The position numbers and the translations under genes were made by a program. Shown in pieces: positions 8,095-17,737 of a stretch of 64,000 nucleotides of DNA. Below the pieces are notes generated by a model. It was not told where the DNA came from. It searched no databases and was given only the letters and a program-made list of their open reading frames with translations. How positions within the stretch are numbered: position 1 is the stretch's first letter; every line of letters begins with the position of its first letter. The DNA lies in assembly GCA_040389445.1 (NCBI GenBank), contig JAZJZX010000012.1, positions 1-64,000 on the forward strand, written 5' to 3'. The DNA comes from UBA5189 sp040389445. Its GTDB lineage: Bacteria; Chloroflexota; Limnocylindria; Limnocylindrales; CSP1-4.

Positions 8095-9549
8095 GTGGCA
8101 CGAGCCGGCAGTCGTTACGTCTGCCAGAGCTGTGGCGAATCGTTCCTGCGCTGGGAAGGACAATGCCGGAGTTGCGGCGGCTGGAACACCCTCGTGGAGA
8201 CCGTCCTTCGGCCCGGATCGCGAACCGGGAAGTCATCCCGATCCAGCCCCTTGCCATCAGCGCCGACCAGCGTCCCGTTGGCCGAAGTCGGGGCACCACC
8301 GGCCGAGCGCGTCCCGGTCGGCATCGGCGAGCTGGACCGGGTCCTCGGCGGGGGTCTGGTCCTCGGTTCGCTCGTGCTCCTCGGCGGGGAACCGGGCGTG
8401 GGCAAGTCCACCCTCCTCCTCCAGGCGGCCGCCGGGATGGCGCGTGGCGCGGAACCAGCACGCCCCGTCCTGTATGTCACGGGCGAGGAGAGTGCGGCCC
8501 AGGTCCGCCTGCGGGCCGCGCGCCTCGGGCTCATGGACGGGATCACCGGCAGCGCCATCGCGATCCTCGCGGATGGTGAGGTCGGCCGCATCGCCGAGGT
8601 CGCGCGGGCCACGCGGCCGTGGCTCGTGATCGTCGATTCGATCCAGACCGTGACGGTCGAGGAGCTGGACGGCCCGGCCGGCAGCGTCGGCCAGGTCCGG
8701 GAGTCGGCGCTCCGCTTGATGGACCTGGCGAAGGGGGAGGAGATGGCCGTCATCCTCGTGGGCCACGTCACCAAGGATGGCTCGATCGCCGGACCCAAGA
8801 CGCTGGAGCACCTGGTGGACGCGGTCCTGGACCTGGGCGGGGATCGGGCCGGCGTACTCCGTGTGTTGCGGGCCTCCAAGAATCGCTTCGGCTCAACCGA
8901 GGAAATCGGGGTGTTCGAGCTGGGCGAGCGGGGCCTGTCCGAGGTATCCGACCCCGCGCGGGCATTCCTGGTGGAACACGAAGGTCCCGCGCCCGGCAGT
9001 GTCGTCGCGGCGACGATGGAGGGGACGCGCCCGCTGCTGGTGGAGGTTCAGGCGCTTGTCGCACCGGCAGGCTACGGGACCGCCGCACGGCGGGTATCAG
9101 GCATGGATGCGAACCGCCTGGCCCTCATCATTGCGGTGCTCGGGCGCAAGGCCGGCATCGGCCTTGCCACCCACGATGTGTACGCCAATCTCGCGGGCGG
9201 CCTCGAGGTGGCTGAACCCGGTCTCGATCTGCCCCTCGCGCTCGCCCTGGCGAGCTCCTTGCGCGACCTGCCGGTCAGGCCCGGAATGGTTGCTGTCGGC
9301 GAGGTCGGCCTGCTCGGAGAACTACGCGGCGTGACCGGCGTCGAGCGACGGCTGCGGGAAGCGGCGCGCCTCGGATTCACCACCGCCATCGTGCCGTCCA
9401 CGACCCGGAGCGGCGATCTCGACACGCCCGGGCTTCGGGTCCACCGCGTCGCGACGCTTCGTGAGGCGATCCGTGTCGCGCTCGGTGGGGATGATCGCAC
9501 CGTGGAGGCTCCCCGGACCCCGGCGCGGCGCCGGCCCGATCGCCGATGA
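8095..9549 (+). CDS. radA: DNA repair protein RadA
   Basis: The 484-aa protein is a RecA-like ATPase that processes recombination intermediates and promotes branch migration. It shows the full family layout: an N-terminal zinc finger with Cys10, 13, 24 and 27 (YVCQSC, CRSCGGW), Walker A GGEPGVGKSTLLLQ near 97, the RadA-specific KNRFGSTEE motif near 262, and a C-terminal Lon/S16-like domain (DLPLALALASSL, GMVAVGEVGLLGELR). The start is GTG at 8095, 6 nt after clpC, so the two are probably co-transcribed as in Firmicutes. In Bacillus disA follows radA; here it is missing and a YacL-like gene comes next. Confidence 0.96.
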   Translation: MARAGSRYVCQSCGESFLRWEGQCRSCGGWNTLVETVLRPGSRTGKSSRSSPLPSAPTSVPLAEVGAPPAERVPVGIGELDRVLGGGLVLGSLVLLGGEPGVGKSTLLLQAAAGMARGAEPARPVLYVTGEESAAQVRLRAARLGLMDGITGSAIAILADGEVGRIAEVARATRPWLVIVDSIQTVTVEELDGPAGSVGQVRESALRLMDLAKGEEMAVILVGHVTKDGSIAGPKTLEHLVDAVLDLGGDRAGVLRVLRASKNRFGSTEEIGVFELGERGLSEVSDPARAFLVEHEGPAPGSVVAATMEGTRPLLVEVQALVAPAGYGTAARRVSGMDANRLALIIAVLGRKAGIGLATHDVYANLAGGLEVAEPGLDLPLALALASSLRDLPVRPGMVAVGEVGLLGELRGVTGVERRLREAARLGFTTAIVPSTTRSGDLDTPGLRVHRVATLREAIRVALGGDDRTVEAPRTPARRRPDRR

Positions 9550-9594
9550 GCCGGCACGCGGCCGCGTCGACGAGCCCTCGGAACCGTCGGCGAG

Positions 9595-9603
9595 TGCTAG
9601 GCT
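9595..9603 (+). promoter_or_regulatory. putative extended -10 promoter of the PIN/TRAM gene (leaderless)
   Basis: TGCTAGGCT holds an extended -10 with hexamer TAGGCT at 9598-9603. The GTG start is only 8 nt further on, at 9612, so the transcript would begin at or beside the start codon. There is no Shine-Dalgarno sequence in between. Confidence 0.5.
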
Positions 9604-9611
9604 GACCGCCC

Positions 9612-10667
9612 GTGATTCGTTCAATTCGCATTCTCGGCGCCGCTCTCGGCGGACTCATCGGTATCGTCGCGGTGATGACCGCGCCGGAAGTCTTCCGTGA
9701 AGTACCCGGAGCGGGCGCCGTCATCATCGCCTGGCTTGTTGCCTGGACGGTCCTGGGGTTTTCCGTGCTTCCCTACCTGACCGTCGTCCCCGCGGCGCGA
9801 GTCGTTCGTGGTGTGCAGGAGATCTCGACGGCTGAGTTCGTCACGGCCGTGGTGGGGCTCCTGCTCGGGCTCCTCATGGGCCTCCTGCTCGGAGCGCCCC
9901 TGTCTGCGTTCCCGGCCCCGCTCGGGCTCTGGTTGCCGATCGGCGTCTCGATGTTCCTTGGTCTCGGGATGGTTGGTCTGAGCGTCGCGAAGCGGCAAGA
10001 CCTCCTCGTGGCGGCCGAGGCGATCGGGCTCGTTCGCCGACCCGCTCCTGCGGCCGACCCTCGGACCGGAACGCCCCACATCCTGGTGGACAGCAGCGCG
10101 ATCATCGACGGCCGCATTGCCGAGATCGTCGATTCGGGGTTCCTGTACGGGACGCTGGTCGTCCCGCGGTTCATCCTCGATGAAGTCCAGAAGATTGCGG
10201 ACAGCCCGGACACGCTGCGACGCAATCGCGGACGCCGTGGCCTCGAGATCCTGACCCGGATGCAGAAAGACTCGCCGACGCCGGTCATCATCATCGACGA
10301 CGACGCGCCCGAGGTGGACGAAGTCGATGCCAAGCTCGTCGCGCTCGCGAAGCGGTTCAGCCGGGCCGTGCTGACCAACGATTTCAATCTGAACCGGGTG
10401 GCCGAGCTGCAGGGTGTTCGCGTGCTCAACATCAACTCCCTGGCCAATGCCGTGAAGCCCGCCTTGCTGCCCAACGAGGAACTCCGCGTCCGCGTCATCC
10501 AGGCCGGCAAGGAGGCGGGTCAGGGCGTCGCGTTCCTGGATGACGGAACCATGATCGTCGTCGAGGGTGGCTCCCGGTTCATCGATCAGGACGTCGATGT
10601 CGCGGTCACACGCGTGCTGCAGACCGTGGCCGGGCGGATGGTCTTCGCCCAGCTCCGCCAGGACTGA
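9612..10667 (+). CDS. Membrane PIN/TRAM-domain protein (YacL-like)
   Basis: The 351-aa protein has four predicted transmembrane helices (about 6-23, 33-56, 75-97, 104-126), then a PIN nuclease-fold domain (about 157-275) with acidic residues in HILVDSSAIIDGR, DEVQKI, VDAKLV and LTNDFNLN, then a TRAM RNA-binding domain (about 285-345). This is the layout of the B. subtilis YacL family, whose exact role is not established; a membrane-bound RNase is the natural inference. It starts with GTG and sits between radA and ispDF, the same neighbourhood as yacL in Firmicutes. The gap to ispDF is 6 nt. Confidence 0.9.
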   Translation: MIRSIRILGAALGGLIGIVAVMTAPEVFREVPGAGAVIIAWLVAWTVLGFSVLPYLTVVPAARVVRGVQEISTAEFVTAVVGLLLGLLMGLLLGAPLSAFPAPLGLWLPIGVSMFLGLGMVGLSVAKRQDLLVAAEAIGLVRRPAPAADPRTGTPHILVDSSAIIDGRIAEIVDSGFLYGTLVVPRFILDEVQKIADSPDTLRRNRGRRGLEILTRMQKDSPTPVIIIDDDAPEVDEVDAKLVALAKRFSRAVLTNDFNLNRVAELQGVRVLNINSLANAVKPALLPNEELRVRVIQAGKEAGQGVAFLDDGTMIVVEGGSRFIDQDVDVAVTRVLQTVAGRMVFAQLRQD

Positions 10668-10673
10668 TCCGCG

Positions 10674-11969
10674 ATGATCCAGGAGCCCAGGCCGGGCCTG
10701 CCCGGCCGATTCACGGTTGACGCCATCGTGGTGGCCGCCGGCGAGTCGAAGCGGATGGAGGGCACGGACAAACGGGTGGCGCCCCTCGCCGGGCGGCCGC
10801 TCCTCATCCGGACCCTGGAGGCCCTGGCCGGTGCGGCCATCGTTGAACGAATCGTGCTCGTCATGGGCCACGGGCCGGCGCTCGAAGCCATACGCCCGAT
10901 GTTGCCGGGCAACGTCTTCTCGGTGGTCGACGGAGGGGCACACCGCGGCGCGTCGGTGGAGGCCGGGTTTCGGGCACTCGAATCCCTCCATGGAGGGGCG
11001 ATCGATCGCGATCGCGTCGTTCTGGTGCACGACGGTGCCCGGCCGCTTGTCACGCCGGCGTTGATTCGCTCCGTCGCGGCTGCCGCAGACGAGCACGGTG
11101 CGGCCATCCCGGTCGTGCCCGTCACGGACACGGTCCGTCGCGTCCGGGCCGGTGTGGTCGGCGAGATCGTGGATCGGACGGACCTCATGGCGGCGCAGAC
11201 GCCGCAGGGTGTCAGAGCCGGCCTGCTCAGCGAGGCGCTCAGCCGATACCCGGCGAGTGGTCCGGATCGGTTCACGGACGAGGCCGCACTGCTGCTGGCC
11301 TGTACAATCCGCGTCCACCCCGTCCCCGGAGATCCCGTGAATCTCAAGATAACGCTGCCCGCCGACCTCGCCCGTGCCGACGCCCTGCTGGCGTCGAGCG
11401 CGGTGACGCGCGTTGGGCATGGTGTCGATTCGCACCCGTTCGGGCCTGGGGAAACGCTCCGGTTGGGCGGGATCGAGGTGCGCGGTGCGCCCCGCCTGCA
11501 TGGTCATTCGGATGGTGACGTGGCACTGCACGCAATTGCGGATGCCCTGCTCGGCGCCGCCGCGCTCGGCGATCTCGGGCGTCTGTTTCCGGCCGATCGT
11601 CGGACCCCTCGTGGTGCCGACAGCTCGGAACTCCTCGCCGCCGTCGTGACCCGGCTCGCCGACGCAGGCTGGGATGTCGAGAGCGTGGACCTGACGATCA
11701 CCGGGGCCCGGCCGAGGCTTGTCGGTCACCTGGAGGACATGCAGGCGGTCATCGCACGGTTGCTTGGCGTGCCGGCGAGTTCCGTCGGCGTGAAGGCTGG
11801 CACGGGAAACCTGGACGGCGCCACGGGGGCAGGTCGAGCCATCGCGGCCTCGGCAATGGCGTCGATCCGGAGCCGCTTCGGATGGGCGACCGTGACGGCG
11901 GCACCCGTGACGGCGGCACCCGTGACGGCGGCACCCGTGACGGCTCCCACGCGGTCCTCGACATCATGA
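10674..11969 (+). CDS. ispDF: Bifunctional IspD-IspF (MEP isoprenoid pathway)
   Basis: The 431-aa fusion catalyses two steps of non-mevalonate isoprenoid synthesis. Residues 1-235 are IspD, which makes CDP-methylerythritol: AAGESKRM nucleotide loop, VLVHDGARPLV, QTPQGVRAG, and DPVNLKIT. Residues about 242-400 are IspF, which makes the cyclic 2,4-diphosphate: metal-binding GHGVDSHPF and LHGHSDGDV, then GTGNLDGATGAG. The IspD loop AAGESKRM departs from the common AAGxGxRMG. The last 25 residues come from a 15-nt tandem repeat (VTAAP units) beyond the normal IspF end. The stop overlaps the start of cysS (ATGA). Separate ispD and ispF genes occupy this position in B. subtilis. Confidence 0.95.
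   Translation: MIQEPRPGLPGRFTVDAIVVAAGESKRMEGTDKRVAPLAGRPLLIRTLEALAGAAIVERIVLVMGHGPALEAIRPMLPGNVFSVVDGGAHRGASVEAGFRALESLHGGAIDRDRVVLVHDGARPLVTPALIRSVAAAADEHGAAIPVVPVTDTVRRVRAGVVGEIVDRTDLMAAQTPQGVRAGLLSEALSRYPASGPDRFTDEAALLLACTIRVHPVPGDPVNLKITLPADLARADALLASSAVTRVGHGVDSHPFGPGETLRLGGIEVRGAPRLHGHSDGDVALHAIADALLGAAALGDLGRLFPADRRTPRGADSSELLAAVVTRLADAGWDVESVDLTITGARPRLVGHLEDMQAVIARLLGVPASSVGVKAGTGNLDGATGAGRAIAASAMASIRSRFGWATVTAAPVTAAPVTAAPVTAPTRSSTS
11891..11944 (+). repeat. 15-nt tandem repeat at the ispF 3' end
   Basis: The unit CGTGACGGCGGCACC is repeated 3.6 times without mismatch. In the ispDF frame it encodes VTAAP repeats; in the cysS frame it would encode DGGTR units, upstream of the real cysS start. 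Confidence 0.95.
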
Positions 11970-13372
11970 CCCTGAGCCTGCACGACACGCTGACGGGCGA
12001 GACGCGCCCATTCGCGCCGATCGAGCCCGGCCACGCCCGGATCTACAGCTGTGGGCCGACGGTCTACGGGCCGGCCCATATCGGCAATTTCCGGTCGTTC
12101 CTGTTCCCGGATCTGCTCGTCCGCTATCTTCGCTATCGCGGCACCCAGGTGACCTGGGTGATGAACTTCACGGACATCGACGACCGGATCATCCAGCGGG
12201 CGAATGCCGCAGGCGAGTCGATCGCGGCCCTCACCGATCGGTGGATCGCCCAGTTCAGGGCCGACGCAACCGCCCTCGGCATGACCACCCCCGACGTGTT
12301 GCCTCGTGCGACGGAGCACATCGAGGAGATCGCCGCCCTGATCGGTGTGCTCGAGGCTCGCGGACATGCCTACCGGACCGATGATGGGTCGATCTTCTTC
12401 CGGATTTCGTCCTGGCCGGCGTACGGCCGGCTGGCTCGACTCGATCCGACCCAGATGCGGGTGGGTGAGCGTGTCGAAGCCGACGACTACGGCAAGGATG
12501 ACATCCGCGACTTCGCCCTCTGGAAGGGACCGAAGCCCGACGAGCCATCCTGGGAAACGCCGATCGGCCCGGGCCGGCCCGGATGGCACATCGAATGCTC
12601 CGCAATGAGCATGCGCCACCTCGGCGAGAGCTTCGACATCCACACCGGTGGGGTCGACCTGATCTTCCCGCACCATGAGGACGAGATCGCCCAGAGCGAA
12701 GCGGCCACCGGCAGGACATTCGTCGGTACGTGGCTCCATTGCGCCCATCTCCGTCTCGGCGGCGAGAAGATGGCGCGACGAGTGGGCAATATCGCGCGGG
12801 TCACGGACCTGCTGGACGCCGGGATCTCACCGCGAGCCCTCCGCTACGCGCTCATCTCGGTCCACTACCGCCAGGCTCTCGAGTACAGCGAGGCCTCCTT
12901 TGCGGCAGCCGGTGCTGCGGTCGATCGTCTCGACAGTCTCGTCAGTGCCCTCGCGTCCTATCACGAGACCGTGGCTGATGACGCCGGCCTCCCTGACGTG
13001 CTGACCCGTGCGCGGGCGGCGTTCGAGGCCGCGCTCGACGACGATCTCAACATTTCTGCCGGCCTCGCGGCCGTCTTCGATCTCGTCCGGGACCTGAACC
13101 GCCGCATCGATGCCCGTGTCCTGTCCACCGACGACGCGACCACGGCCCTGGGCGTCCTGCGCGACCTCGACCGGGTGCTTGGACTCCTGCCCGACCCGCC
13201 CGCCGAACTCGACGTCGATTCGGCCGCCCTCCTGGCCGCGCGCCAGGCCGCGCGAGATGCGCGGGACTGGGCCCGTTCCGACGCGCTGCGCGACGAACTG
13301 CTCGGCCGGGGGATCGCCGTGGAGGACACACGCGACGGTCAGCGCTGGCGTCGCGCCGAAGGTTCGCTGTGA
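11966..13372 (+). CDS. cysS: Cysteinyl-tRNA synthetase
   Basis: The 468-aa class I synthetase charges tRNA-Cys. Visible features are the zinc ligand Cys29 in YSCGPTVY, the HIGH-type signature AHIGNF (residues 37-42), further zinc ligands in WHIECSAMS and FPHHEDE, and a KMSKS-type loop GEKMARRVGN around Lys268. A DALR-like C-terminal helical domain follows. The ATG at 11966 overlaps the ispDF stop and gives the family N terminus; a reading from 11882 adds only repeat-encoded DGGTR residues and is rejected. The KMARR variant is unusual beside KMSKS. The gene overlaps rlmB by 4 nt (GTGA). Confidence 0.95.
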   Translation: MTLSLHDTLTGETRPFAPIEPGHARIYSCGPTVYGPAHIGNFRSFLFPDLLVRYLRYRGTQVTWVMNFTDIDDRIIQRANAAGESIAALTDRWIAQFRADATALGMTTPDVLPRATEHIEEIAALIGVLEARGHAYRTDDGSIFFRISSWPAYGRLARLDPTQMRVGERVEADDYGKDDIRDFALWKGPKPDEPSWETPIGPGRPGWHIECSAMSMRHLGESFDIHTGGVDLIFPHHEDEIAQSEAATGRTFVGTWLHCAHLRLGGEKMARRVGNIARVTDLLDAGISPRALRYALISVHYRQALEYSEASFAAAGAAVDRLDSLVSALASYHETVADDAGLPDVLTRARAAFEAALDDDLNISAGLAAVFDLVRDLNRRIDARVLSTDDATTALGVLRDLDRVLGLLPDPPAELDVDSAALLAARQAARDARDWARSDALRDELLGRGIAVEDTRDGQRWRRAEGSL

Positions 13373-15006
13373 GCCCTCGCCCGAAGCCGGATCGACCATC
13401 CCGACGCGAGGGCAAGGGATTTCGAGAGGGCGGCAGTCGGCCCGGATCGGGACGTGCGGCCGGCCAGGGCCCGCGATTCCGACCCGACCGTGGAGGTCCC
13501 GGATCAGCTGCTCCCGGCGCGGATCGTCGCGAAGCCGCACCGGACGGTTTCTTGCCGGGGGGGCCCGAGCGGCACGGCACACGATCGGGGCCGTCGCGCG
13601 GTAGCCAGGGGCAGGGTGCGCCCGGCCGGGGTGGGCCGGCGCATCACGGACCGCCCGGACCCGCGCGTTTCAGCCCGGGATCGTACGACGGCCCGCGCCC
13701 GGGTTCGCGACCACGCCCGGACCGCGGGTTCCCCAGGCCGGGGCTGCCGGGACAACCCGGTTCGAGCCGGTGGGGCGCAGCGCGACCACCATGGGCGGCA
13801 GGCGATCGTCCTGAACCCTCTCCGGACCACGACGAGCAGCGACACAACGTTGGTCCGGGTCGATTCGAAAACCCTGCTCGCCCGTCACGTTCTCCCGGCC
13901 CGACGGGCCCGGAACGATCAGCATGGCCGCCCGAGGGACCACGATCGCGACCGGCGAACCGGCCGGCGAACCGACCAAGCGGTGCCCGTCAAGGCGGCCC
14001 GTGGATTCGGCCGGTGGGTGCCGATCAGGGGGCTTCCTCCCGACCCGCACCCGGGTTCCCGGTTCCCACGGCCGAGCAGCTCGGACCCGATGAGGAGCTC
14101 GTGGCGGGCCGGCGCCCGGTTGAAGAGGCCTTTGCCGCGCGCCGACCGGCACGACGGCTGCTCGTGACGCCCCAGCGCCGTCCTGCCCTGGAGCGCATCG
14201 TCCTTCACGCAACGACCCTTCGCATTCCGATCGTCGAGGTCGAAGGAGGCACGCTCACGTCGATTGCCGGGTTCGACGGACACCAGGGCGTTGCGCTCGT
14301 CGTGGAACCCCGTGTCTTCGCGGCGCCCGAGGACATCCTGGCTCGGGCCATCGAACGCGGTGAGGCACCGTTCGTGCTGGTTCTCGATTCGCTCGAGGAT
14401 CCCCAGAACCTCGGAACGCTCCTCCGAAGCGCCGAGGGCGCCGGCGTGCACGGGGTCATCTTCCCGACCGTCCGACAGGCGCCGCTCAGTCCGGCGGCCA
14501 TCAAGGCTTCGGCCGGGGCCACCGAGCATCTGCTCCTGTGTCCCGTCGATGACCTTGCTGCGGCGCTGACCGACCTGCACGTCCGCGGGCTCAGGATCGT
14601 GGGAACCGAGGCCGACGCGCCGATGACGGCGCGTCAGGCGGACCTGCGCGGGCCGGTCGCGATCGTGATCGGCAGCGAAGGCCACGGGCTCGCGCCGGCG
14701 GTTCGTCGGCGGTGCGATCTGATGGTCCGTATCCCGATGCGAGGCGCGATCGGGTCATTGAACGCCGCGGTCGCCGGGTCGGTGCTCCTGTTCGAGGCAC
14801 TCGGCCAGCGAGAACCCGGCGCACGGCCCGTCGGGCTGCCCGGTCCGCTTCTCGATGCCGTCGATCGCGGCCCGGCCGACGAGGCTGTGGGCGAGGGCTC
14901 GCCGGGCCCATCCGAAACGCCTTCGATTGATGCAGCCGGGAACGCTCCGGCGATCGAGATGCCCGATGACGGGCTCCTCCCGGGCGGCCCGATCCGTTCG
15001 GCTTGA
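13369..15006 (+). CDS. rlmB: 23S rRNA 2'-O-methyltransferase, TrmH/SpoU family, with long disordered N terminus
   Basis: The 545-aa protein has a normal RNA methyltransferase C-terminal half. A substrate-binding subdomain starts near 243 (ELVAGRRPVEEAF), and the SPOUT knot runs about 335-480 with NLGTLLRSAEGAGV, IVIGSEGHGLAP and IPMRGAIGSLNAAVAG. RlmB methylates G2251 in E. coli; the same target is inferred. Residues 1-235 are low complexity, rich in Arg, Gly and Pro, like an RNA-binding disordered tail, and absent from standard RlmB of about 245 aa. A further acidic tail of about 60 residues ends the protein. GTG start at 13369 overlaps cysS. Position after cysS matches Firmicutes. Confidence 0.9.
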   Translation: MSPRPKPDRPSRREGKGFREGGSRPGSGRAAGQGPRFRPDRGGPGSAAPGADRREAAPDGFLPGGPERHGTRSGPSRGSQGQGAPGRGGPAHHGPPGPARFSPGSYDGPRPGSRPRPDRGFPRPGLPGQPGSSRWGAARPPWAAGDRPEPSPDHDEQRHNVGPGRFENPARPSRSPGPTGPERSAWPPEGPRSRPANRPANRPSGARQGGPWIRPVGADQGASSRPAPGFPVPTAEQLGPDEELVAGRRPVEEAFAARRPARRLLVTPQRRPALERIVLHATTLRIPIVEVEGGTLTSIAGFDGHQGVALVVEPRVFAAPEDILARAIERGEAPFVLVLDSLEDPQNLGTLLRSAEGAGVHGVIFPTVRQAPLSPAAIKASAGATEHLLLCPVDDLAAALTDLHVRGLRIVGTEADAPMTARQADLRGPVAIVIGSEGHGLAPAVRRRCDLMVRIPMRGAIGSLNAAVAGSVLLFEALGQREPGARPVGLPGPLLDAVDRGPADEAVGEGSPGPSETPSIDAAGNAPAIEMPDDGLLPGGPIRSA

Positions 15007-15032
15007 CCGTCGCGTGCGCCCGGCCCTATCAT
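15003..15032 (+). promoter_or_regulatory. putative promoter of the tRNA-Thr/tuf operon
   Basis: TTGACC at 15003-15008, an 18-bp spacer and TATCAT at 15027-15032 lie just before two tRNA genes. The start site would be near 15039, about 34 nt before the first tRNA. Confidence 0.6.
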
Positions 15033-15072
15033 GCCCGGGCGCTCGGGCCACCCTTAAGTGCCCATGCGCTGC

Positions 15073-15148
15073 GCCGACGTAGCTCAATTGGTAGAGCAGC
15101 GGTTTTGTAAACCGCAGGTTCCGGGTTCGAGTCCCGTCGTCGGCTCCA
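15073..15148 (+). tRNA. tRNA-Thr (UGU anticodon)
   Basis: A 76-nt cloverleaf includes an encoded CCA. The acceptor stem GCCGACG pairs with CGTCGGC, the anticodon stem GCGGT/ACCGC encloses the loop TTTGTAA with anticodon TGT, reading ACA. The T arm contains GGTTCGAGTCC. It lies 16 nt before a second tRNA-Thr. Confidence 0.97.
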
Positions 15149-15164
15149 TCCGTGAAGCCTCCGG

Positions 15165-15240
15165 GCCCACATAGCTCAGCTGGCAGAGCACTTCCTTGGT
15201 AAGGAAGAGGTCATCGGTTCAAGTCCGATTGTGGGCTCCA
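15165..15240 (+). tRNA. tRNA-Thr (GGU anticodon)
   Basis: A 76-nt cloverleaf with encoded CCA. The acceptor stem GCCCACA pairs with TGTGGGC; the anticodon stem CTTCC/GGAAG encloses TTGGTAA with anticodon GGT, reading ACC and ACU. It is followed by tuf, an arrangement also common in Proteobacteria, where a tRNA-Thr gene precedes tufB. Confidence 0.97.
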
Positions 15241-15326
15241 CCCTTGACCTCAATCGGGCCCCGGAAGAACGGACACAGGCGAAGCCGCGCCTCTCGCGGA
15301 AGATCCGCCGCAAGCATTGGAGACAG

Positions 15327-16532
<1,206 letters not shown>

Positions 16533-16537
<5 letters not shown>

Positions 16538-16697
16538 ACGAGTCGAGGCCCGGCCCACGCTCCAGCTCGCCTGCACCGAGTGCAAGGAGCGGACGTACAC
16601 CACGCGCAAGAACAAGAAGAACGATCCCAACCGGATCGAACTGAACAAGTACTGTCCGCGCTGTCGAAAGCACACCCTCCATCGGGAGGCGAAATAG
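16533..16697 (+). CDS. rpmG: 50S ribosomal protein L33 (zinc-binding form)
   Basis: This is a 54-aa large-subunit protein. It carries two CxxC pairs, LACTECKERTY and KYCPRCRKHT, so it is the zinc-binding form. The start ATG is 3 nt after the tuf stop, and the first five bases of the gene are still within the tuf repeat. It is followed by tRNA-Trp, secE and nusG, the usual rpmG-secE-nusG order. It is too short to appear in most ORF scans, but the family match over its full length is clear. Confidence 0.95.
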
Positions 16698-16714
16698 CCA
16701 ACCGCGCGCTCCGC

Positions 16715-16790
16715 AGGGGTGTAGCTCAATTGGCAGAGCACTGGTCTCCAAAACCAGCGGTTGTAGGTTCGAGTCCTATCGCCCCTGCCA
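16715..16790 (+). tRNA. tRNA-Trp (CCA anticodon)
   Basis: A 76-nt cloverleaf with encoded CCA. Acceptor AGGGGTG pairs with CGCCCCT with one G-U pair; the anticodon stem CTGGT/ACCAG encloses CTCCAAA with anticodon CCA. tRNA-Trp between rpmG and secE is a widespread arrangement. Confidence 0.97.
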
Positions 16791-16815
16791 CACCTGAAAG
16801 GCAACGTACCAACCC

Positions 16816-17007
16816 GTGACCCGCATCCGCCGCTTCATTGCCGAAGCGGTTTCCGAGCTGAAGAAGGTCTCCTGGCCGACGGTCGAGCAGACCCGTAACC
16901 TGACCGTGCTCGTCTTCGCGGTCAGCCTCGCGGTCGGCCTCTACGTGTTCGTGTTCGACCGCCTCTTCCAGGGCGTCATCGGCTTCCTGACAAGGGCCAT
17001 CTCATGA
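16816..17007 (+). CDS. secE: Preprotein translocase subunit SecE
   Basis: The 63-aa protein is the clamp subunit of the SecYEG channel in the cytoplasmic membrane. It has the amphipathic helix with the family motif ELKKVSWPT and one transmembrane helix (about 29-50), the short single-helix form typical outside enterobacteria. It starts with GTG at 16816, 25 nt after tRNA-Trp, and its stop overlaps the nusG start by 4 nt (ATGA), so the two are translationally coupled. Confidence 0.95.
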   Translation: MTRIRRFIAEAVSELKKVSWPTVEQTRNLTVLVFAVSLAVGLYVFVFDRLFQGVIGFLTRAIS

Positions 17008-17582
17008 ACACCACCACCACCGAAACCGAGGCCCGCGCCCCCGAGAAGCGCTGGTACGTGATCCACACGTACTCGGGCTACGAGAACAAGGTCAAGGCCA
17101 ACCTCGAACACCGGATCGAGTCGATGGGCATGGACGACCGGATCTTTCAGGTGCTCGTCCCGATGGAGGACGAGATCGAGATCCGGCAGGGCCAACGCCA
17201 TACCGTCCAGAAGAAGGTCTATCCAGGCTACGTCCTGGTGGAGATGATCCTGGATCCGGACAGCTGGTTCGTGGTTCGCAATACCCCCGGCGTCACCAGC
17301 TTCGTCGGCGGCTCCAACATCCCGGGTGTCCGGAGCGAGCCCATCCCGCTCGATGAGAACGAGGTCAAGCAGATTCTCCGGCACATGGGGGTCGAGACGC
17401 CGAAGTTCCGCGTGGCGTTCACCAAGGGTCAGAGCGTCCGCGTCACCGACGGGCCGTTCTCCGAGTTCATCGGCACGGTCGACGAAGTCAATCCGGAACG
17501 AAACAAGGTCAAGGTCCTGGTCAGCATCTTCGGCCGTGAGACACCGGTCGAGCTTGACTTCCTCCAGGTCGAAAAGCTGTGA
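17004..17582 (+). CDS. nusG: Transcription termination/antitermination factor NusG
   Basis: The 192-aa protein binds the RNA polymerase clamp and links it to the ribosome or Rho. The NGN domain (about 13-120) begins with KRWYVIHTYSGYENKVKANL and contains YPGYVLVEM and NTPGVTSFVGG. The KOW domain (about 140-192) has VRVTDGPFSEFIGTVDEV. Its length is normal. It follows secE with a 4-nt overlap and is separated from rplK by 155 nt holding the first copy of an intergenic repeat. Confidence 0.97.
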   Translation: MNTTTTETEARAPEKRWYVIHTYSGYENKVKANLEHRIESMGMDDRIFQVLVPMEDEIEIRQGQRHTVQKKVYPGYVLVEMILDPDSWFVVRNTPGVTSFVGGSNIPGVRSEPIPLDENEVKQILRHMGVETPKFRVAFTKGQSVRVTDGPFSEFIGTVDEVNPERNKVKVLVSIFGRETPVELDFLQVEKL

Positions 17583-17605
17583 GCGCCTCCCGGTCGGCCC
17601 AGGCG

Positions 17606-17680
17606 CGCGTTGTCGGCTGCCTGGGCTGGCTCACGCACGGACGTGCGCTCGCTCGTCTGCTCGCCTCCGCCCTCGCCTGG
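17606..17680 (+). repeat. Intergenic hairpin repeat, copy A (nusG-rplK)
   Basis: Core layout: GCGTTGTCG, then CTCACGCAC, a short loop, GTGCGCTCGCTC, then TGCTCG, CTCCGCC and CTGG. The inner arms CGCAC (17634-17638) and GTGCG (17643-17647) form a hairpin with loop GGAC. Just upstream, CCCAGGC (17598-17604) can pair with GCCTGGG (17619-17625). The same series of blocks appears in copies B and C. Confidence 0.65.
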
Positions 17681-17737
17681 ACGCGACCGATCGGCGCTCA
17701 CCGGGCTGCGGCCCGCTAGAAAGGACACTACCCAACC

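Noticed and set aside
6088..8163. 691-codon open frame opposite clpC
   Set aside because: Shadow of clpC; composition is that of reversed coding DNA and no domain is seen.
11882..11965. Upstream start for cysS
   Set aside because: It adds only residues from the 15-nt repeat; ATG 11966 overlaps the ispDF stop and gives the normal N terminus.
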